The notes beneath the pieces are model-generated. The model saw nothing but the letters and a program-made list of their open reading frames with translations, searched no databases and was not told the DNA's origin. A program made the translations under genes and the position numbers. Source: Marinobacter sp. ANT_B65 (lineage in GTDB: Bacteria; Pseudomonadota; Gammaproteobacteria; Pseudomonadales; Oleiphilaceae). Taken from it: a stretch of 64,000 nt of DNA. Below, piece by piece: positions 43,575-55,553 of the stretch. Each line of letters begins with the position of its first letter. Positions within the stretch are counted from its first letter, which is position 1. The stretch covers positions 1,898,076 through 1,962,075 of the forward strand of contig NZ_NXGV01000001.1 in assembly GCF_002407605.1 (NCBI RefSeq). The letters are read 5' to 3'.

Positions 43575-44003
43575 TCAACCGCGCGGGCAGATTTCGTTGT
43601 CATTGAAAAAATAGGCGATTTCACGCTCAGCTGAAGCAGCAGAGTCAGAACCATGAACCGCGTTCGCATCGATAGATGAAGCGAAATCAGCGCGGATTGT
43701 GCCGGCTTCAGCTTCCTTGGGGTTGGTAGCACCCATCAGGTCACGGTTTTTCAGGATGGCGCCTTCGCCTTCCAGAACCTGAACAACAACCGGGCCGGAC
43801 GTCATAAATGCAACCAGGTCATTAAAGAACGGACGCTCTTTGTGCTCGGCATAGAAACCTTCAGCCTGCTCCTGAGTAAGGTGCATCATGCGTGAGGCAA
43901 CAATGTTCAGGCCGGCTTTCTCAAAACGGCTGTAGATCTCACCGATCACATTTTTTGCAACTGCATCAGGCTTGATAATGGAAAGCGTGCGCTCGTTAGC
44001 CAT
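43575..44003 (-). CDS. ndk: nucleoside diphosphate kinase
   Basis: Balances nucleoside triphosphates using a phosphohistidine. The 142-residue protein has the usual [15 protein letters not shown] start, the active-site H117 in NAVHGSDS, and R and K residues that hold the nucleotide. AAGGAG precedes the ATG. It directly follows iscS; a palindrome with a TATAAT core (44054-44069) lies between them. Confidence 0.98.
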   Translation of the reverse strand: MANERTLSIIKPDAVAKNVIGEIYSRFEKAGLNIVASRMMHLTQEQAEGFYAEHKERPFFNDLVAFMTSGPVVVQVLEGEGAILKNRDLMGATNPKEAEAGTIRADFASSIDANAVHGSDSAASAEREIAYFFNDNEICPRG

Positions 44004-44053
44004 GGTACTTCTCCTTTAAGGTTCAGGTTATAGAATTCGGGTAAATTTCAGGC

Positions 44054-44069
44054 CTGCGATTATACGCAG
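44054..44069 (-). promoter_or_regulatory. palindrome with TATAAT core before ndk
   Basis: CTGCG-ATTATA-CGCAG is a perfect 16-base palindrome whose centre, read leftward, is a perfect TATAAT -10 box. The matching -35 (TAGGCA, 17 bases upstream) is poor. It may be an ndk promoter with an operator, or a terminator hairpin after iscS. Confidence 0.4.
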
Positions 44070-44084
44070 TCGAAGGCCCACTGC

Positions 44085-45233
44085 CTACCGCACTGCACGA
44101 AGACGGGTAACAACATCAACAATTTGCGCACTGGCGAAGGCTATTTCTTCTGCTGTTGTGAAACGCCCCATGGAAAACCGCAAGGCACGATGCGCCAACT
44201 CATCGCTCAGCCCGATACCACGGAGCACAAAAGAAGGCTCAACTGCGGCTGAAGCGCATGCAGAACCAGAGGAAACAGCCAGATCCCGCAACCCAAGCAT
44301 CAGCGACTCTGCGTCTACGCCTTCAAACGACAGGTTAATGATCCCCGGCACACGACAGGCGTCAGAACCGTTAAGGGTCACACCAGGCAAGCCTTTCAGT
44401 CCACCCAGAAACGCTGTACGCAAACACTCAAGATGCTGCACATCGTCATCAAGGCAGGCTTCCGCCATGGCAAAGGCCTTACCCATACCGACAATCTGGT
44501 GTGTTGGCAGAGTTCCGGAACGCATACCGCGCTCATGGCCACCGCCATGAATCTGAGCCTCTATCCGTACATCGGGCGAGCGCCTCACATAGAGTGCGCC
44601 GACACCTTTGGGGCCATATACCTTGTGCCCTGAAAGAGACAACAGATCAACCGGCATGGCAGTCACATCAACAGGTAGCTTGCCAGCCGCCTGGGCTGCA
44701 TCCACGTGAAACATCACGCCACGACTCCGGAGTTCCGAGCCAATGGCTGCTATATCAGTCACGCAACCCAACTCGTTATTTACAAGCATCAGACTCACCA
44801 GAACCGTTTCGGGCCTGAGCGCATCAAACACCTGGTCGGGCTGTATGCGACCATCGCTGCCGGGACTTAGCCAGGTAACATCGACACCCCTGGATTCCAG
44901 CCACTTGCAGGTATCTACTACCGCCTTGTGCTCAATAGCCGAAGTTATAACGTGCGCATTGTCACGCCCGGCAACAGCCCCCTTGATCGCAAGGTTATCG
45001 GATTCTGTTGCGCCGGAGGTCCAGACAATTTCCCGCGGGTCTGCGTGAATAAGGCTCGCCACCTGGCCCCGGGCCGATTCTACGGCGGCTTCCGCCTGCC
45101 AGCCGAACCCGTGGGTGCGCGAGGCAGGGTTGCCAAACAGTCCATCGGGAGTCAGGTATTTGATCATTTCATCAGCGACTGCGGGGTCAACGGGTGTCGT
45201 TGCCGCGTAATCGAGGTATACGGGCTTTTTCAT
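44085..45233 (-). CDS. iscS: cysteine desulfurase IscS-type, short C-terminus
   Basis: PLP enzyme that takes sulfur from cysteine for Fe-S clusters and tRNA thiolation. At 382 residues it closely follows IscS from [12 protein letters not shown] through the PLP lysine K204 ([11 protein letters not shown]) and the persulfide cysteine C326 ([10 protein letters not shown]), but it stops at VTRLRAVR. About 20 residues of the usual tail (with SPLWEM), which in E. coli IscS meets IscU, are absent. It follows iscR by 18 bases, and ndk comes next; iscU, iscA, hscBA and fdx are missing. Confidence 0.92.
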   Translation of the reverse strand: MKKPVYLDYAATTPVDPAVADEMIKYLTPDGLFGNPASRTHGFGWQAEAAVESARGQVASLIHADPREIVWTSGATESDNLAIKGAVAGRDNAHVITSAIEHKAVVDTCKWLESRGVDVTWLSPGSDGRIQPDQVFDALRPETVLVSLMLVNNELGCVTDIAAIGSELRSRGVMFHVDAAQAAGKLPVDVTAMPVDLLSLSGHKVYGPKGVGALYVRRSPDVRIEAQIHGGGHERGMRSGTLPTHQIVGMGKAFAMAEACLDDDVQHLECLRTAFLGGLKGLPGVTLNGSDACRVPGIINLSFEGVDAESLMLGLRDLAVSSGSACASAAVEPSFVLRGIGLSDELAHRALRFSMGRFTTAEEIAFASAQIVDVVTRLRAVR

Positions 45234-45251
45234 AAAATACAGAGACTTGAT

Positions 45252-45749
45252 TCAGGCGGGCGCCTGATCGTTCAGACGCTCGGTATTAATAGTGTCAGAA
45301 TCACCATCTATCTGACGGCGGTTCTGCCGGTCCGCAACCAGGCGGATTTCATGTCGCTCCATCAGATCTCCGAGACTGATCTCACTGAGAAACTGATGAA
45401 TCTGATCACTCAGATCAGACCAAAGGTGATGAGTCAGACATTTTTCGCCATTCTGGCAGTCACCTTTATTTCCACACCGCGTGGTATCCAGGGATTCACT
45501 CACAGCATCAACAACGTCCGCAATATAAATGTCAGACGCGCCACGGTTGAGGCGGTAACCTCCCCCGGGGCCACGGATACTGGTCACCAACTGACGACGG
45601 CGAAGGCGAGAGAAAAGCTGTTCCAGATAGGAAAGTGAAATTTCCTGACGGACTGATATATCCGCAAGAGTCACCGGCCCCTGCCCCCCGTGAAGGGCAA
45701 GATCCAGCATTGCCGTAACGGCGTAGCGGCCTTTTGTAGTCAACTTCAT
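45252..45749 (-). CDS. iscR: Rrf2-family Fe-S cluster regulator IscR
   Basis: DNA-binding regulator that senses Fe-S status, 165 residues. The winged helix-turn-helix starts [20 protein letters not shown], and cluster ligands C92, C98 and C104 with H107 are kept ([20 protein letters not shown]). It is cotranscribed with iscS. An IscR-type half-site sits in its own promoter, so it probably regulates itself. Confidence 0.95.
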   Translation of the reverse strand: MKLTTKGRYAVTAMLDLALHGGQGPVTLADISVRQEISLSYLEQLFSRLRRRQLVTSIRGPGGGYRLNRGASDIYIADVVDAVSESLDTTRCGNKGDCQNGEKCLTHHLWSDLSDQIHQFLSEISLGDLMERHEIRLVADRQNRRQIDGDSDTINTERLNDQAPA

Positions 45750-45793
45750 GGCATCAGCCCCATCATGGGATTGAATCTCGATATCGGGTACCG

Positions 45794-45826
45794 AGTATGA
45801 ATTGACCTAGTATTTCAGTCAAGTAT
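45794..45826 (-). promoter_or_regulatory. iscR promoter with IscR type 1 half-site
   Basis: Read leftward: TTGACT (45817-45822), 17 bases, CATACT (45794-45799). The left half of the type 1 IscR motif, ATACTTGACTGAAAT, matches the consensus over 15 positions and spans the -35 box; the right half is poor. The promoter lies against the cysE stop. Confidence 0.65.
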
Positions 45827-46609
45827 TCAGCTCCGCTCTTCCTTATCCTCCCGGTCATCACGCACACAATCAAAATCCTGTTCATCCAGAACCGGCAATT
45901 CTCCATTCTGGTATTCGCTATTCACTTTGCGAAGGGCCTTGCACATGATCTCGATCCGATCATCCACGGCATGCATATGGTCCAGCAGCGCCCGTACTGA
46001 GCGAGCTACCGGATCCGGCATTTCTTCCGTCACGCCATAGGCATCGAACCCCATGCGCTCTTCCATGATCTTGCGACGGACATCATCTTCCGCCTTCTGT
46101 TTAACGATAACCCGACCGGGAATTCCCACAACTGTCGCTCCGGCCGGAACCGCCTTGGTCACCACGGAATTCGACCCGATCTTGGCACCCTCACCCACTT
46201 CAAAAGGTCCCAGGATTTTTGCACCGGCGCCAACAACAACGCCGTCGCCTATTGTGGGGTGGCGCTTACCCTTGTTCCAGCTCGTTCCTCCCAGAGTAAC
46301 TCCCTGGTAAAGGGTAACATCGTCCCCGATAACCGTTGTCTCACCAATAACCACACCCATACCGTGGTCAATAAAAAATCGCCGGCCGATCGTTGCGCCT
46401 GGGTGTATCTCTATACCGGTAAACCAACGTGCCAGCGTGGAAATCGTACGCGCCAGCCATTTGAGTCCTGCATTCCACAGCCAGTGAGAAACACGATGTA
46501 TCAGCAGAGCGTGAAGCCCCGGATAGTTAGTGAGCACCTCAAACGTGTTTCTGGCAGCCGGGTCCCGGTGAAAAACACTTTTTACATCTTCACGCAAACG
46601 TCTAAACAT
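45827..46609 (-). CDS. cysE: serine O-acetyltransferase
   Basis: First committed step of cysteine synthesis. I start at [21 protein letters not shown] (260 residues), matching Pseudomonas, with AGGA eight bases upstream; longer starts overlap trmJ more. The catalytic left-handed beta-helix of hexapeptide repeats is clear ([36 protein letters not shown]), with a charged C-terminal tail. Eight bases overlap the end of trmJ. Cysteine made here also feeds IscS. Confidence 0.95.
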   Translation of the reverse strand: MFRRLREDVKSVFHRDPAARNTFEVLTNYPGLHALLIHRVSHWLWNAGLKWLARTISTLARWFTGIEIHPGATIGRRFFIDHGMGVVIGETTVIGDDVTLYQGVTLGGTSWNKGKRHPTIGDGVVVGAGAKILGPFEVGEGAKIGSNSVVTKAVPAGATVVGIPGRVIVKQKAEDDVRRKIMEERMGFDAYGVTEEMPDPVARSVRALLDHMHAVDDRIEIMCKALRKVNSEYQNGELPVLDEQDFDCVRDDREDKEERS

Positions 46610-47465
46610 GGCCTTCATCCTGTCCGGTCGACTCAGTGCCGGCCTTGGTCCGTTTCGTATCGCCCGACACCCCCGCGGCTTTTTGTACCGCACTCAGAAT
46701 GCCCCGGAGAATATTGATTTCCATCTGGTCAAGCTTTGCCCGCTGGAACAACCTGCGCAAACGGGACATCAGCTGCCTGGGATTATCACGACGATGAAAG
46801 TCCACATCGTGCAACGTCTGTTCAAGGTGACCGAAAAAGCCTTCAACATCGCCGACTTTGGCGGGAGGAACATCCCAGCCTTCATCGCCGGGCGCCATCA
46901 TCGGCTTTAAATAGGGGCTACCTTCACCCCCTTCAAGGTTGCGCAGAAAAAGCATACGCAATTCATAACACATAATCTGAACAGCCATGGCCAGATTAAG
47001 CGAGCTGTATTCGGGGTTGGACGGAATATGAATATGGTAGTGACAACGCTGTAGTTCGTCGTTGCTAAGCCCGTGATTCTCCCGGCCAAATACCAGTGCT
47101 ACCGGCCCTGCCTGGCAGCTTTCTGCGGCAATGGCAGCAGCTTCCGGAGGCGGCACAACCGGCCAGGGTATCTTGCGGCCCCGCGCGCTGGTACCCATCA
47201 CAACCACACAGTCTCCCAGCGCCTCATCCAGTGTCGCTACAACCTGCGCCCGGTCGAGTATATCGGATGCTCCGGCCGCACGTGCGTATGAAGCTTCATC
47301 AGGAAACGAATTCGGATTAACCAGCCAGAGATTGGCAAGGCCCATATTTTTCATGGCCCGGGCTACGGCACCAATATTGCCTGAGTGAGAAGTCTCAACA
47401 AGGACAATCCGGATCTGATCCTGATACGCGTCCGGCCCTTCCAGTGGCGGAGATGGTTTGTGCAT
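46602..47465 (-). CDS. trmJ: tRNA (Cm32/Um32) methyltransferase TrmJ
   Basis: SPOUT-class enzyme that 2'-O-methylates position 32 of tRNAs. I use the ATG of [15 protein letters not shown] (287 residues); a TTG 15 bases upstream is possible. The knotted fold has [36 protein letters not shown] motif and [19 protein letters not shown]. The long C-terminal helical tail is usual. It diverges from the suhB homologue. Confidence 0.93.
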   Translation of the reverse strand: MHKPSPPLEGPDAYQDQIRIVLVETSHSGNIGAVARAMKNMGLANLWLVNPNSFPDEASYARAAGASDILDRAQVVATLDEALGDCVVVMGTSARGRKIPWPVVPPPEAAAIAAESCQAGPVALVFGRENHGLSNDELQRCHYHIHIPSNPEYSSLNLAMAVQIMCYELRMLFLRNLEGGEGSPYLKPMMAPGDEGWDVPPAKVGDVEGFFGHLEQTLHDVDFHRRDNPRQLMSRLRRLFQRAKLDQMEINILRGILSAVQKAAGVSGDTKRTKAGTESTGQDEGHV

Positions 47466-47638
47466 TGGCTGCAGGCCCAAAGTTAAAATTTAAGGGCGGC
47501 AATGATATCAGAAAGCACTTACTTTCTGCGCCCCCGAAATCCCCTTATCCGTGCTATTGCTGAGTCAAAAAGCATACAAGAGCGGTGTTCTTTTGCTATC
47601 ATACCCGCCCTTCACACACCCGGATAACGAACACTCAG

Positions 47639-48439
47639 ATGGAACCAGCTATCAAAATGGCCCTGCGCGTTGCGCGTCAAGGGTCGGATTACCTGAAAGC
47701 CCACTTCGAGCGCCAGGAGCCTACCGGAAAGGACGACAGTGAACGTCGCATCCAGTTGGACCGGGTAGAGCAATCCATTTATGACAATTTTGCCGAGCAA
47801 CTCGGAAAGTCATATAAAGATCACACGATTGCGCCACTGAACGAGGCCGACGCCGGTGCCAGCGATAAAAGCTGGCATATTTTCCCGGTTATGGGCCGCG
47901 AGAACTTTCTCAGGGGCATTCCCGAGTTTGCTCTTGCTCTGGCGCAAAAGAAAAATAACCGTACCGAGAGCCTGCTTCTCGTAAACCCGGTTACAGGCGA
48001 AGAATATTCTGCCAGCCGTGGACACGGTGCTGCGCTGAACAGCCGCAGAATTCGCACATCAGAAGTCCGGCACGCTGAAAAAGCGGCCTTCGCAACCAAC
48101 CTCCTGGATCAGGCACGCAAGAGCGAAAATCCGCTTCTGTGGGGAGAGATGGCTGCCGTAGTGGCTCAGAACTCTTCCATGTTCCGTACATCCGGCTGCG
48201 TGGTTCTGGATATCGCCCGCGTTTCCGCTGGCCTTCTGGACGCGGCCGTTATCTTCCGGCCGGAAACCGCAGACCTGGATCTTGGCGTAACGCTGGCCAT
48301 GGAGTCAGGCGCCCTCACCGGCGACTTCTCAGGCAACCCGTCGATAGGCAACGCCCGTCAGCTGGTCGTTGCAAACCCGAAGCTGTTCCGGGAAGTCCTG
48401 AAAATACTGCAACCGTTCCGTGGCCGTATTCCTGGCTAG
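47639..48439 (+). CDS. suhB: SuhB-like inositol monophosphatase family protein with degenerate active site
   Basis: Homologue of SuhB in the SuhB position (between trmJ and secF), 266 residues starting MEPAIKMALRVARQGSDYL. The fold is kept (ENFLRGIPEFALALA, SASRGHGAALNSRRIR, VVLDIARVSAGLLDAA), but the key metal motif DPLDGTTNF reads FPVMGRENF at 82-90: both metal-binding aspartates are lost (F82, M85). The WD motif keeps only D212. Phosphatase activity is therefore unlikely. SuhB also acts in rRNA antitermination with Nus factors without needing catalysis, which may be the retained role. Confidence 0.85.
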   Translation: MEPAIKMALRVARQGSDYLKAHFERQEPTGKDDSERRIQLDRVEQSIYDNFAEQLGKSYKDHTIAPLNEADAGASDKSWHIFPVMGRENFLRGIPEFALALAQKKNNRTESLLLVNPVTGEEYSASRGHGAALNSRRIRTSEVRHAEKAAFATNLLDQARKSENPLLWGEMAAVVAQNSSMFRTSGCVVLDIARVSAGLLDAAVIFRPETADLDLGVTLAMESGALTGDFSGNPSIGNARQLVVANPKLFREVLKILQPFRGRIPG

Positions 48440-48473
48440 ACTGGACACCGGCCCCTGGAGTTAAAATCAGGTT

Positions 48474-48524
48474 CCGGACACAAAAAAACCGCCACTTTTC
48501 AGTAGGCGGTTTTTTTGTGTCCGG
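48474..48524. terminator. bidirectional terminator between suhB and secF
   Basis: A perfect 20-bp inverted repeat (CCGGACACAAAAAAACCGCC and its complement) with an 11-base loop has A and T runs placed for both directions, between converging genes. Confidence 0.92.
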
Positions 48525-48544
48525 GAATCAACTCCTGCATTGAA

Positions 48545-49498
48545 TTACATGCGATTGAGCCATTCCGGTGGCTGCTCTTCTTCACCATCCTCGCCTGTGC
48601 CTTCCTTCGCAGGAACCATAAGATCCTCCCGGGAAACGCCCATCACCATCAGGAGATTAGCGGACACATAAATGGATGAGTAGGTACCCACAACCACACC
48701 GATTATCAACGCAAGAGCGAAGTTGTTGATAGCCTCACCACCAAAGAAGTACAGAGCCAGCAGAACCACCAATGTGGTACCCGACGTATTTATGGTCCGG
48801 GCAATGGTCTGATGAATGGACTCATTAATGATATCCCAGGATTCGCCCACACGCATTTTGCGGAAATTTTCGCGAATGCGGTCAGCCACAACAATAGTGT
48901 CGTTCAGGGAATAGCCAATGATAGCGAGCAGTGCGGCAAGAACCGTCAGGTCGAAGGTCCACTGGAACAGCGCGAAAAGCCCGAGAACAATAATAACGTC
49001 GTGTGCCAGAGGCACAACGGACGCAATACCGAACTTGAACTGAAACCGCATACCCACGTAGATGAGCACAACCACAAGCGCAAGCAAGAGCCCGAGACCA
49101 CTCTCTTCCTTCAGCTCATCACCAACCTGTGAGCCAACGAACTCTGAACTTATCAGCTCCAGCTTGTCACCGCCGGCCTCCAGCGTACGGGTCACTTCTC
49201 CTGCAAGCTGGTCGTTACCCGACTCAGACAGACGTACAAGCACGATCGTATCCGCACCAAAGTTCTGCACCACAAACTGATCATATCCGGCTTCAGTAAG
49301 CGTGGAGCGCACCTGATCCAACTGCGGCGCCTCTGCATACTCAAGCTCAACCGATGTACCACCGGTAAAGTCCATGCCAAGATTAAGACCACGAACTCCC
49401 AGAAGCACAATAGACGCGACCACCAAGGCAATGGAGATTACGGAAGCAAGCTTCCGGAACCCCATAAAATCAAACGGTTTCTTCTGATCATCAGACAT
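48545..49498 (-). CDS. secF: protein translocase subunit SecF
   Basis: Inner-membrane partner of SecD that uses proton motive force to aid protein export; 317 residues from MSDDQKKPFDFMGFRKLA, with GGAGGAAA upstream. Six membrane helices are expected, with the SecF motifs GLNLGMDFTGGTSVEL and YSLNDTIVVADRIRENFRK. The start overlaps the secD stop by eight bases. An upstream start would add 22 unlikely residues. Confidence 0.96.
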   Translation of the reverse strand: MSDDQKKPFDFMGFRKLASVISIALVVASIVLLGVRGLNLGMDFTGGTSVELEYAEAPQLDQVRSTLTEAGYDQFVVQNFGADTIVLVRLSESGNDQLAGEVTRTLEAGGDKLELISSEFVGSQVGDELKEESGLGLLLALVVVLIYVGMRFQFKFGIASVVPLAHDVIIVLGLFALFQWTFDLTVLAALLAIIGYSLNDTIVVADRIRENFRKMRVGESWDIINESIHQTIARTINTSGTTLVVLLALYFFGGEAINNFALALIIGVVVGTYSSIYVSANLLMVMGVSREDLMVPAKEGTGEDGEEEQPPEWLNRM

Positions 49499-51365
49499 TG
49501 GTGAGCTTTCCTCCGATCGACAGTTTCTCGACCCTGCGGCCGCCATAAAACATATTGACGACACTCCGACTAACCATCAGCCCGGAGAACATAGACGTCA
49601 GAATCCCGATACACAGTGTTACCGCGAAGCCTTTCACCGGGCCGGAGCCCATTGCGAAGAGAATGATGGCCACGAGCAAGGTAGTTATATTGGCATCGAA
49701 GATCGACACAAACGCACGGGAATAACCAGCATTAATAGCAAGCTGTGGCGATACGCCCGATTTAAGCTCCTCTTTGATACGCTCAAATATCAGCACGTTA
49801 GCATCCACCGCCATACCAACAGTGAGCACTATGCCGGCAATACCGGGCAGCGTCAGAGTGGCAGAAAGAATAGACATGCAGGCTATGAGAAGCATCAGGT
49901 TGATAGTCAGAGCGATATTCGCCACAACTCCGAACCCGCGGTAATAAACCAGCATATAAAGCAGAACAAGAATAAACCCGAGCGCCACCGACATCATGCC
50001 CGCATCAATATTCTTCTGCCCCAGGCTTGGCCCGATGGTGCGCTCCTGTACAAAGTACATAGGTGCAGCCAGAGCTCCGGCACGCAACAGCAGGGCCAGC
50101 TCCGCAGCTTCAGGAATGGAATCAAGACCAGTGATACGGAAACTGCTTCCCAGAGCAGACTGAACCGTAGCAAGACTGATAATGCCTTTTTCCACAACCC
50201 TCTTCTCTGTATCCACAGGTTCACCGTTCACCATTCTGGTTTCGGTTTCGGTGCGGAACTCGATAAACAGAACAGCCATGCGTCGACCGATCGCACTACG
50301 CGTAGCGCGGTTCATCAGGTCACCACCCACAGAATCCATGGTGATACTCACCTGGGGCTGACCATTTTCGTCGAATGCCTGCTGCGCATTGGCTACATTA
50401 TTACCTGTAGCAATCACATCACGCTCAAGACGGGCTGTACGCAGCTCTTCATCACGGAAGCTGAACTGCTCGGTATCACTTGCCGAAGCATCCTGGCGGG
50501 CTTCCATACGAAATTCGAGGTTCGCCGTGGCACCAAGAACCCGCTTGGCCTGCGCGGTATCCTGAACACCCGGAAGCTCTACAATAATCCGGTCAGCACC
50601 TTGCTGCTGAACCAGCGGTTCCGCAACACCGAGTTCATTCACCCGATTCCTGATAGTGGTCAGATTCTGCTCAAGGGCATACTTACGAATGGCATCAACT
50701 TCGGCTTCAGACAGGGTGAGAACAATCTGGAACTCACCACCACTGGTTCTTTCGTCCAGCAAAAACTCGTTGTACTGGCGCTTGATAAGGCCGAAAGCCT
50801 CAGCACGGGACTCCTCATCACGGAAGCTCAGGACGATATCCCGGCTACCATCCACATCACCACCACGGTAGCGGATGCGTTCGTCGCGGAGCTCCCGCTT
50901 GATCTGCCCCGAAACCGCTTCGAGTCTCTGGCCAACAGCCGTATCCATATCCACTTCCAGCAGGAAGTGAACACCACCGCGTAAATCGAGACCAAGCTTC
51001 ATTGGTCCTGCGCCCACACTCCTCAACCATGCCGGTGTAGAGGCTGCCATATTAAGGGCGACGAGATAGTCTCTGCCAAGAGCAGCCTGGACAGCAGGAC
51101 GTGCACGTAACTGGTCATCGGAACTGTTTAGCCGGATAAGGGCATCCCGATCCTCAAGCGTACTGCTTTTTATCTCTATGCCATCCGACTCCAGAGCTTT
51201 AATGGCTCTTTCGAGTACAGCAGAATCAACTTCAGTGCTGCTACGGGCACCAGTGATCTGCACAGCGTAATCATCAGGAAACAGGTTGGGCAAAGCGTAG
51301 ATGAACCCGATCACGATCGCGACCAGGATAATCAGATTTTTCCAAAGCGGATACTTGTTCAGCAT
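49491..51365 (-). CDS. secD: protein translocase subunit SecD
   Basis: Large subunit of SecDF, 624 residues. One N-terminal membrane helix, a big periplasmic domain with LGLDLRGGVHFLLEVDMDTA and ELPGVQDTAQAKRVLG, then five membrane helices with TVGMAVDANVLIFERIKEEL, a hallmark of the RND-like SecD family. It lies between yajC and secF as in most gammaproteobacteria. Confidence 0.97.
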   Translation of the reverse strand: MLNKYPLWKNLIILVAIVIGFIYALPNLFPDDYAVQITGARSSTEVDSAVLERAIKALESDGIEIKSSTLEDRDALIRLNSSDDQLRARPAVQAALGRDYLVALNMAASTPAWLRSVGAGPMKLGLDLRGGVHFLLEVDMDTAVGQRLEAVSGQIKRELRDERIRYRGGDVDGSRDIVLSFRDEESRAEAFGLIKRQYNEFLLDERTSGGEFQIVLTLSEAEVDAIRKYALEQNLTTIRNRVNELGVAEPLVQQQGADRIIVELPGVQDTAQAKRVLGATANLEFRMEARQDASASDTEQFSFRDEELRTARLERDVIATGNNVANAQQAFDENGQPQVSITMDSVGGDLMNRATRSAIGRRMAVLFIEFRTETETRMVNGEPVDTEKRVVEKGIISLATVQSALGSSFRITGLDSIPEAAELALLLRAGALAAPMYFVQERTIGPSLGQKNIDAGMMSVALGFILVLLYMLVYYRGFGVVANIALTINLMLLIACMSILSATLTLPGIAGIVLTVGMAVDANVLIFERIKEELKSGVSPQLAINAGYSRAFVSIFDANITTLLVAIILFAMGSGPVKGFAVTLCIGILTSMFSGLMVSRSVVNMFYGGRRVEKLSIGGKLTNV

Positions 51366-51459
51366 GGGATCCCTTATAGCCCGCCCGGAGGCAGGGCTTG
51401 GTGTTTCAGCCTGGAAGGTTCAGGCCGGCGGGTATCAGGGCCGGCCAGAGAGTCCTTGC

Positions 51460-51825
51460 TCAGATATCTTTGAGCGTACCTTTCGGCAGTGCGGCGGCAA
51501 CAGCTACTTTTTGTATCTTTACTTCAACATTGTCAGCAATTTCAACAACGATGAAATCATCAGATACTTTTGTGATCTTTCCGACAATACCACCGGAGGT
51601 AACCACTTCATCACCCTTGTTAAGGCCGGACATCAGAGACTTGTGCTCTTTTGCACGCTTGGACTGCGGACGCCAGATCAGGAAGTAGAAAATCAGAATA
51701 AAGCCGGCGAAAAAGATCACCTGGCCCATAACACCCATACCACCGGCAGCTCCTGCATCCTGAGCCATTGCCAGTGCAGGCATCATCGCCATAAGGCCGG
51801 CCAAAAACAACTTGACTGATTTCAT
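51460..51825 (-). CDS. yajC: preprotein translocase auxiliary subunit YajC
   Basis: Small membrane protein associated with SecDF, 121 residues. Its N-terminal stretch looks like a signal peptide ending ALAMA, followed by one helix (VIFFAGFILIFYFLIWRPQ) and a basic cytoplasmic domain (QSKRAKEHKSLMSGLNKGDE). The order tgt-yajC-secD-secF is conserved. Confidence 0.95.
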   Translation of the reverse strand: MKSVKLFLAGLMAMMPALAMAQDAGAAGGMGVMGQVIFFAGFILIFYFLIWRPQSKRAKEHKSLMSGLNKGDEVVTSGGIVGKITKVSDDFIVVEIADNVEVKIQKVAVAAALPKGTLKDI

Positions 51826-51854
51826 TAAAACTCTCCGTTGATTAGTAAAAATAG

Positions 51855-54103
<2,249 letters not shown>

Positions 54104-54144
54104 GGGCCGGGCTGTTCAAGACGCCGCAATATGCGACTTTAATA

Positions 54145-54231
54145 TGGTAGCGGCGGGCGGACTCGAACCGCCACTCCGGTTAAGGAAACGGATTTTGAAT
54201 CCGTCGTGTCTACCAATTTCACCACGCCGCC
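54145..54231 (-). tRNA. tRNA-Leu (CAA)
   Basis: An 87-base class II tRNA read leftward: acceptor GGCGGCG (the outermost pair is G-U), D arm with AATTGGTAGA, anticodon arm ACGGA-TTCAAAA-TCCGT (anticodon CAA), long variable arm TTCC-TTAACC-GGAG, T arm GGCGG-TTCGAGT-CCGCC, and an encoded CCA. The 5' end could be one base shorter. Confidence 0.95.
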
Positions 54232-54248
54232 AATAAAGAGAGAGGGGG

Positions 54249-54276
54249 ATTATACTTAGCCTGATCGTGAAAGCAA
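54249..54276 (-). promoter_or_regulatory. promoter of tRNA-Leu
   Basis: Read leftward: TTGCTT (54271-54276), 16 bases, TATAAT (54249-54254, perfect), 18 bases before the tRNA 5' end, with a C-rich stretch just after the -10. Confidence 0.72.
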
Positions 54277-54314
54277 TACACAGAGGCCCTGAGTTTTCCC
54301 AAAGGCCCCTGATT

Positions 54315-55535
54315 TTATAACCGATCGAATAACGATAGCTGAGAAACCTGGGCGAACGACAGTTGAGCAGCCTCTAGTACAAAACTCTGAAAGCTGAGAT
54401 TGCTGATGGCTTCTGCGTAATCCACATCCTGTAACTGTGAGCGGATTTCGCTGGTATACAGCGATGAATCAGCAAGAAAATCCCTGGTAGAGTCCACAGC
54501 ATTCATCCTGCCACCGACTTCTGTCTGCTTGAGCAATATGCTCTCCTGGGCATTATCCAGGTTAACCAGAGACTGCGCGATCAAGTCATTATAGGCCGCA
54601 AGCCCTTCCGGAGTGCCCTTATCCAGGGAACTGAGCCCGGAAATCAGGTTTTCTATAGTGCCGAATACCGATTGCCGCTCGTTGATCTTCAGCGTGAATG
54701 AATCCCCGGCTCCCGGCGTTATATCTGAAATAGTCGCCTCAACCCCGGCCACCACGAACGGCTCACCGCTCTCATAAACAGCCGGACTTACGGCTAGCGC
54801 ATTGCCCTGAGTGTCCTGAGCCTGAATATTACCGGCACCATCTACAGTGATCGTAATATCATCGGGGAAGCTGCCACTGTAGGCTGCATTGAGGTCAGCC
54901 TCATTGACGACTGAAACACCGGAGATAAACCCACCGGAAACATTGTTGGTGTACTCCCCGGTGGCCGCTGCCGGAATATTCACAAAAATCCCTTTACCGT
55001 TGTCACTGATCGGTACAGTGACCCCATCATCAATCTCGAGAACTCTCTGACCCTCGTCCCCCATATAGACATACTGACCTTCATCATTCTGCTGAAAAGC
55101 CTGCACAGAGCCCTGAAAACCACTGAAAATATACTCGCCAGAGGCATCCCGGGTATTACCGATATTGGCGAGCTGGCCCAGCCTTTCTTCTATTTCCGAG
55201 GAGATCGAGATACGGTCGTTGACAGACAAGGCCGCGTTCCCGGCCTGAACAGTAAGCTCACGAATTCTCTGAAGGACGTCTATAGAACTTGCCAGAGCGT
55301 TCTCTTCCTGGCTGAGCCTGTTGTCGGCGAGATCCACATTGCGCTCATAGGTGCTGATCCGGGTAAGCTCCTGATCAAGCTTCAGAATGCGGGCAGCAGC
55401 CACAGGATCATCCGAGGGTTTATTCACCCGCTTACCCGTGGATATCTGTTCCTGCGTACTGGCCAGATTACTGTTCAGGTCCTGCAAACGGCTGATACCA
55501 TTAGCAAATATCTGTTGTGATGAAATCCTGATCAT
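54315..55535 (-). CDS. flgL: flagellar hook-filament junction protein FlgL (HAP3)
   Basis: Junction protein between hook and filament, exported by the flagellar system. The 406 residues have the flagellin-type N-terminus RISSQQIFANGISRLQDLNS and C-terminus (LQDVDYAEAISNLSFQSFVL) that pair as coiled coils, with a longer middle domain than in Salmonella (about 317 residues). It follows flgK by 18 bases and ends the cluster in this window. Confidence 0.94.
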   Translation of the reverse strand: MIRISSQQIFANGISRLQDLNSNLASTQEQISTGKRVNKPSDDPVAAARILKLDQELTRISTYERNVDLADNRLSQEENALASSIDVLQRIRELTVQAGNAALSVNDRISISSEIEERLGQLANIGNTRDASGEYIFSGFQGSVQAFQQNDEGQYVYMGDEGQRVLEIDDGVTVPISDNGKGIFVNIPAAATGEYTNNVSGGFISGVSVVNEADLNAAYSGSFPDDITITVDGAGNIQAQDTQGNALAVSPAVYESGEPFVVAGVEATISDITPGAGDSFTLKINERQSVFGTIENLISGLSSLDKGTPEGLAAYNDLIAQSLVNLDNAQESILLKQTEVGGRMNAVDSTRDFLADSSLYTSEIRSQLQDVDYAEAISNLSFQSFVLEAAQLSFAQVSQLSLFDRL

Positions 55536-55553
55536 GTCACATCACCTCATCTG

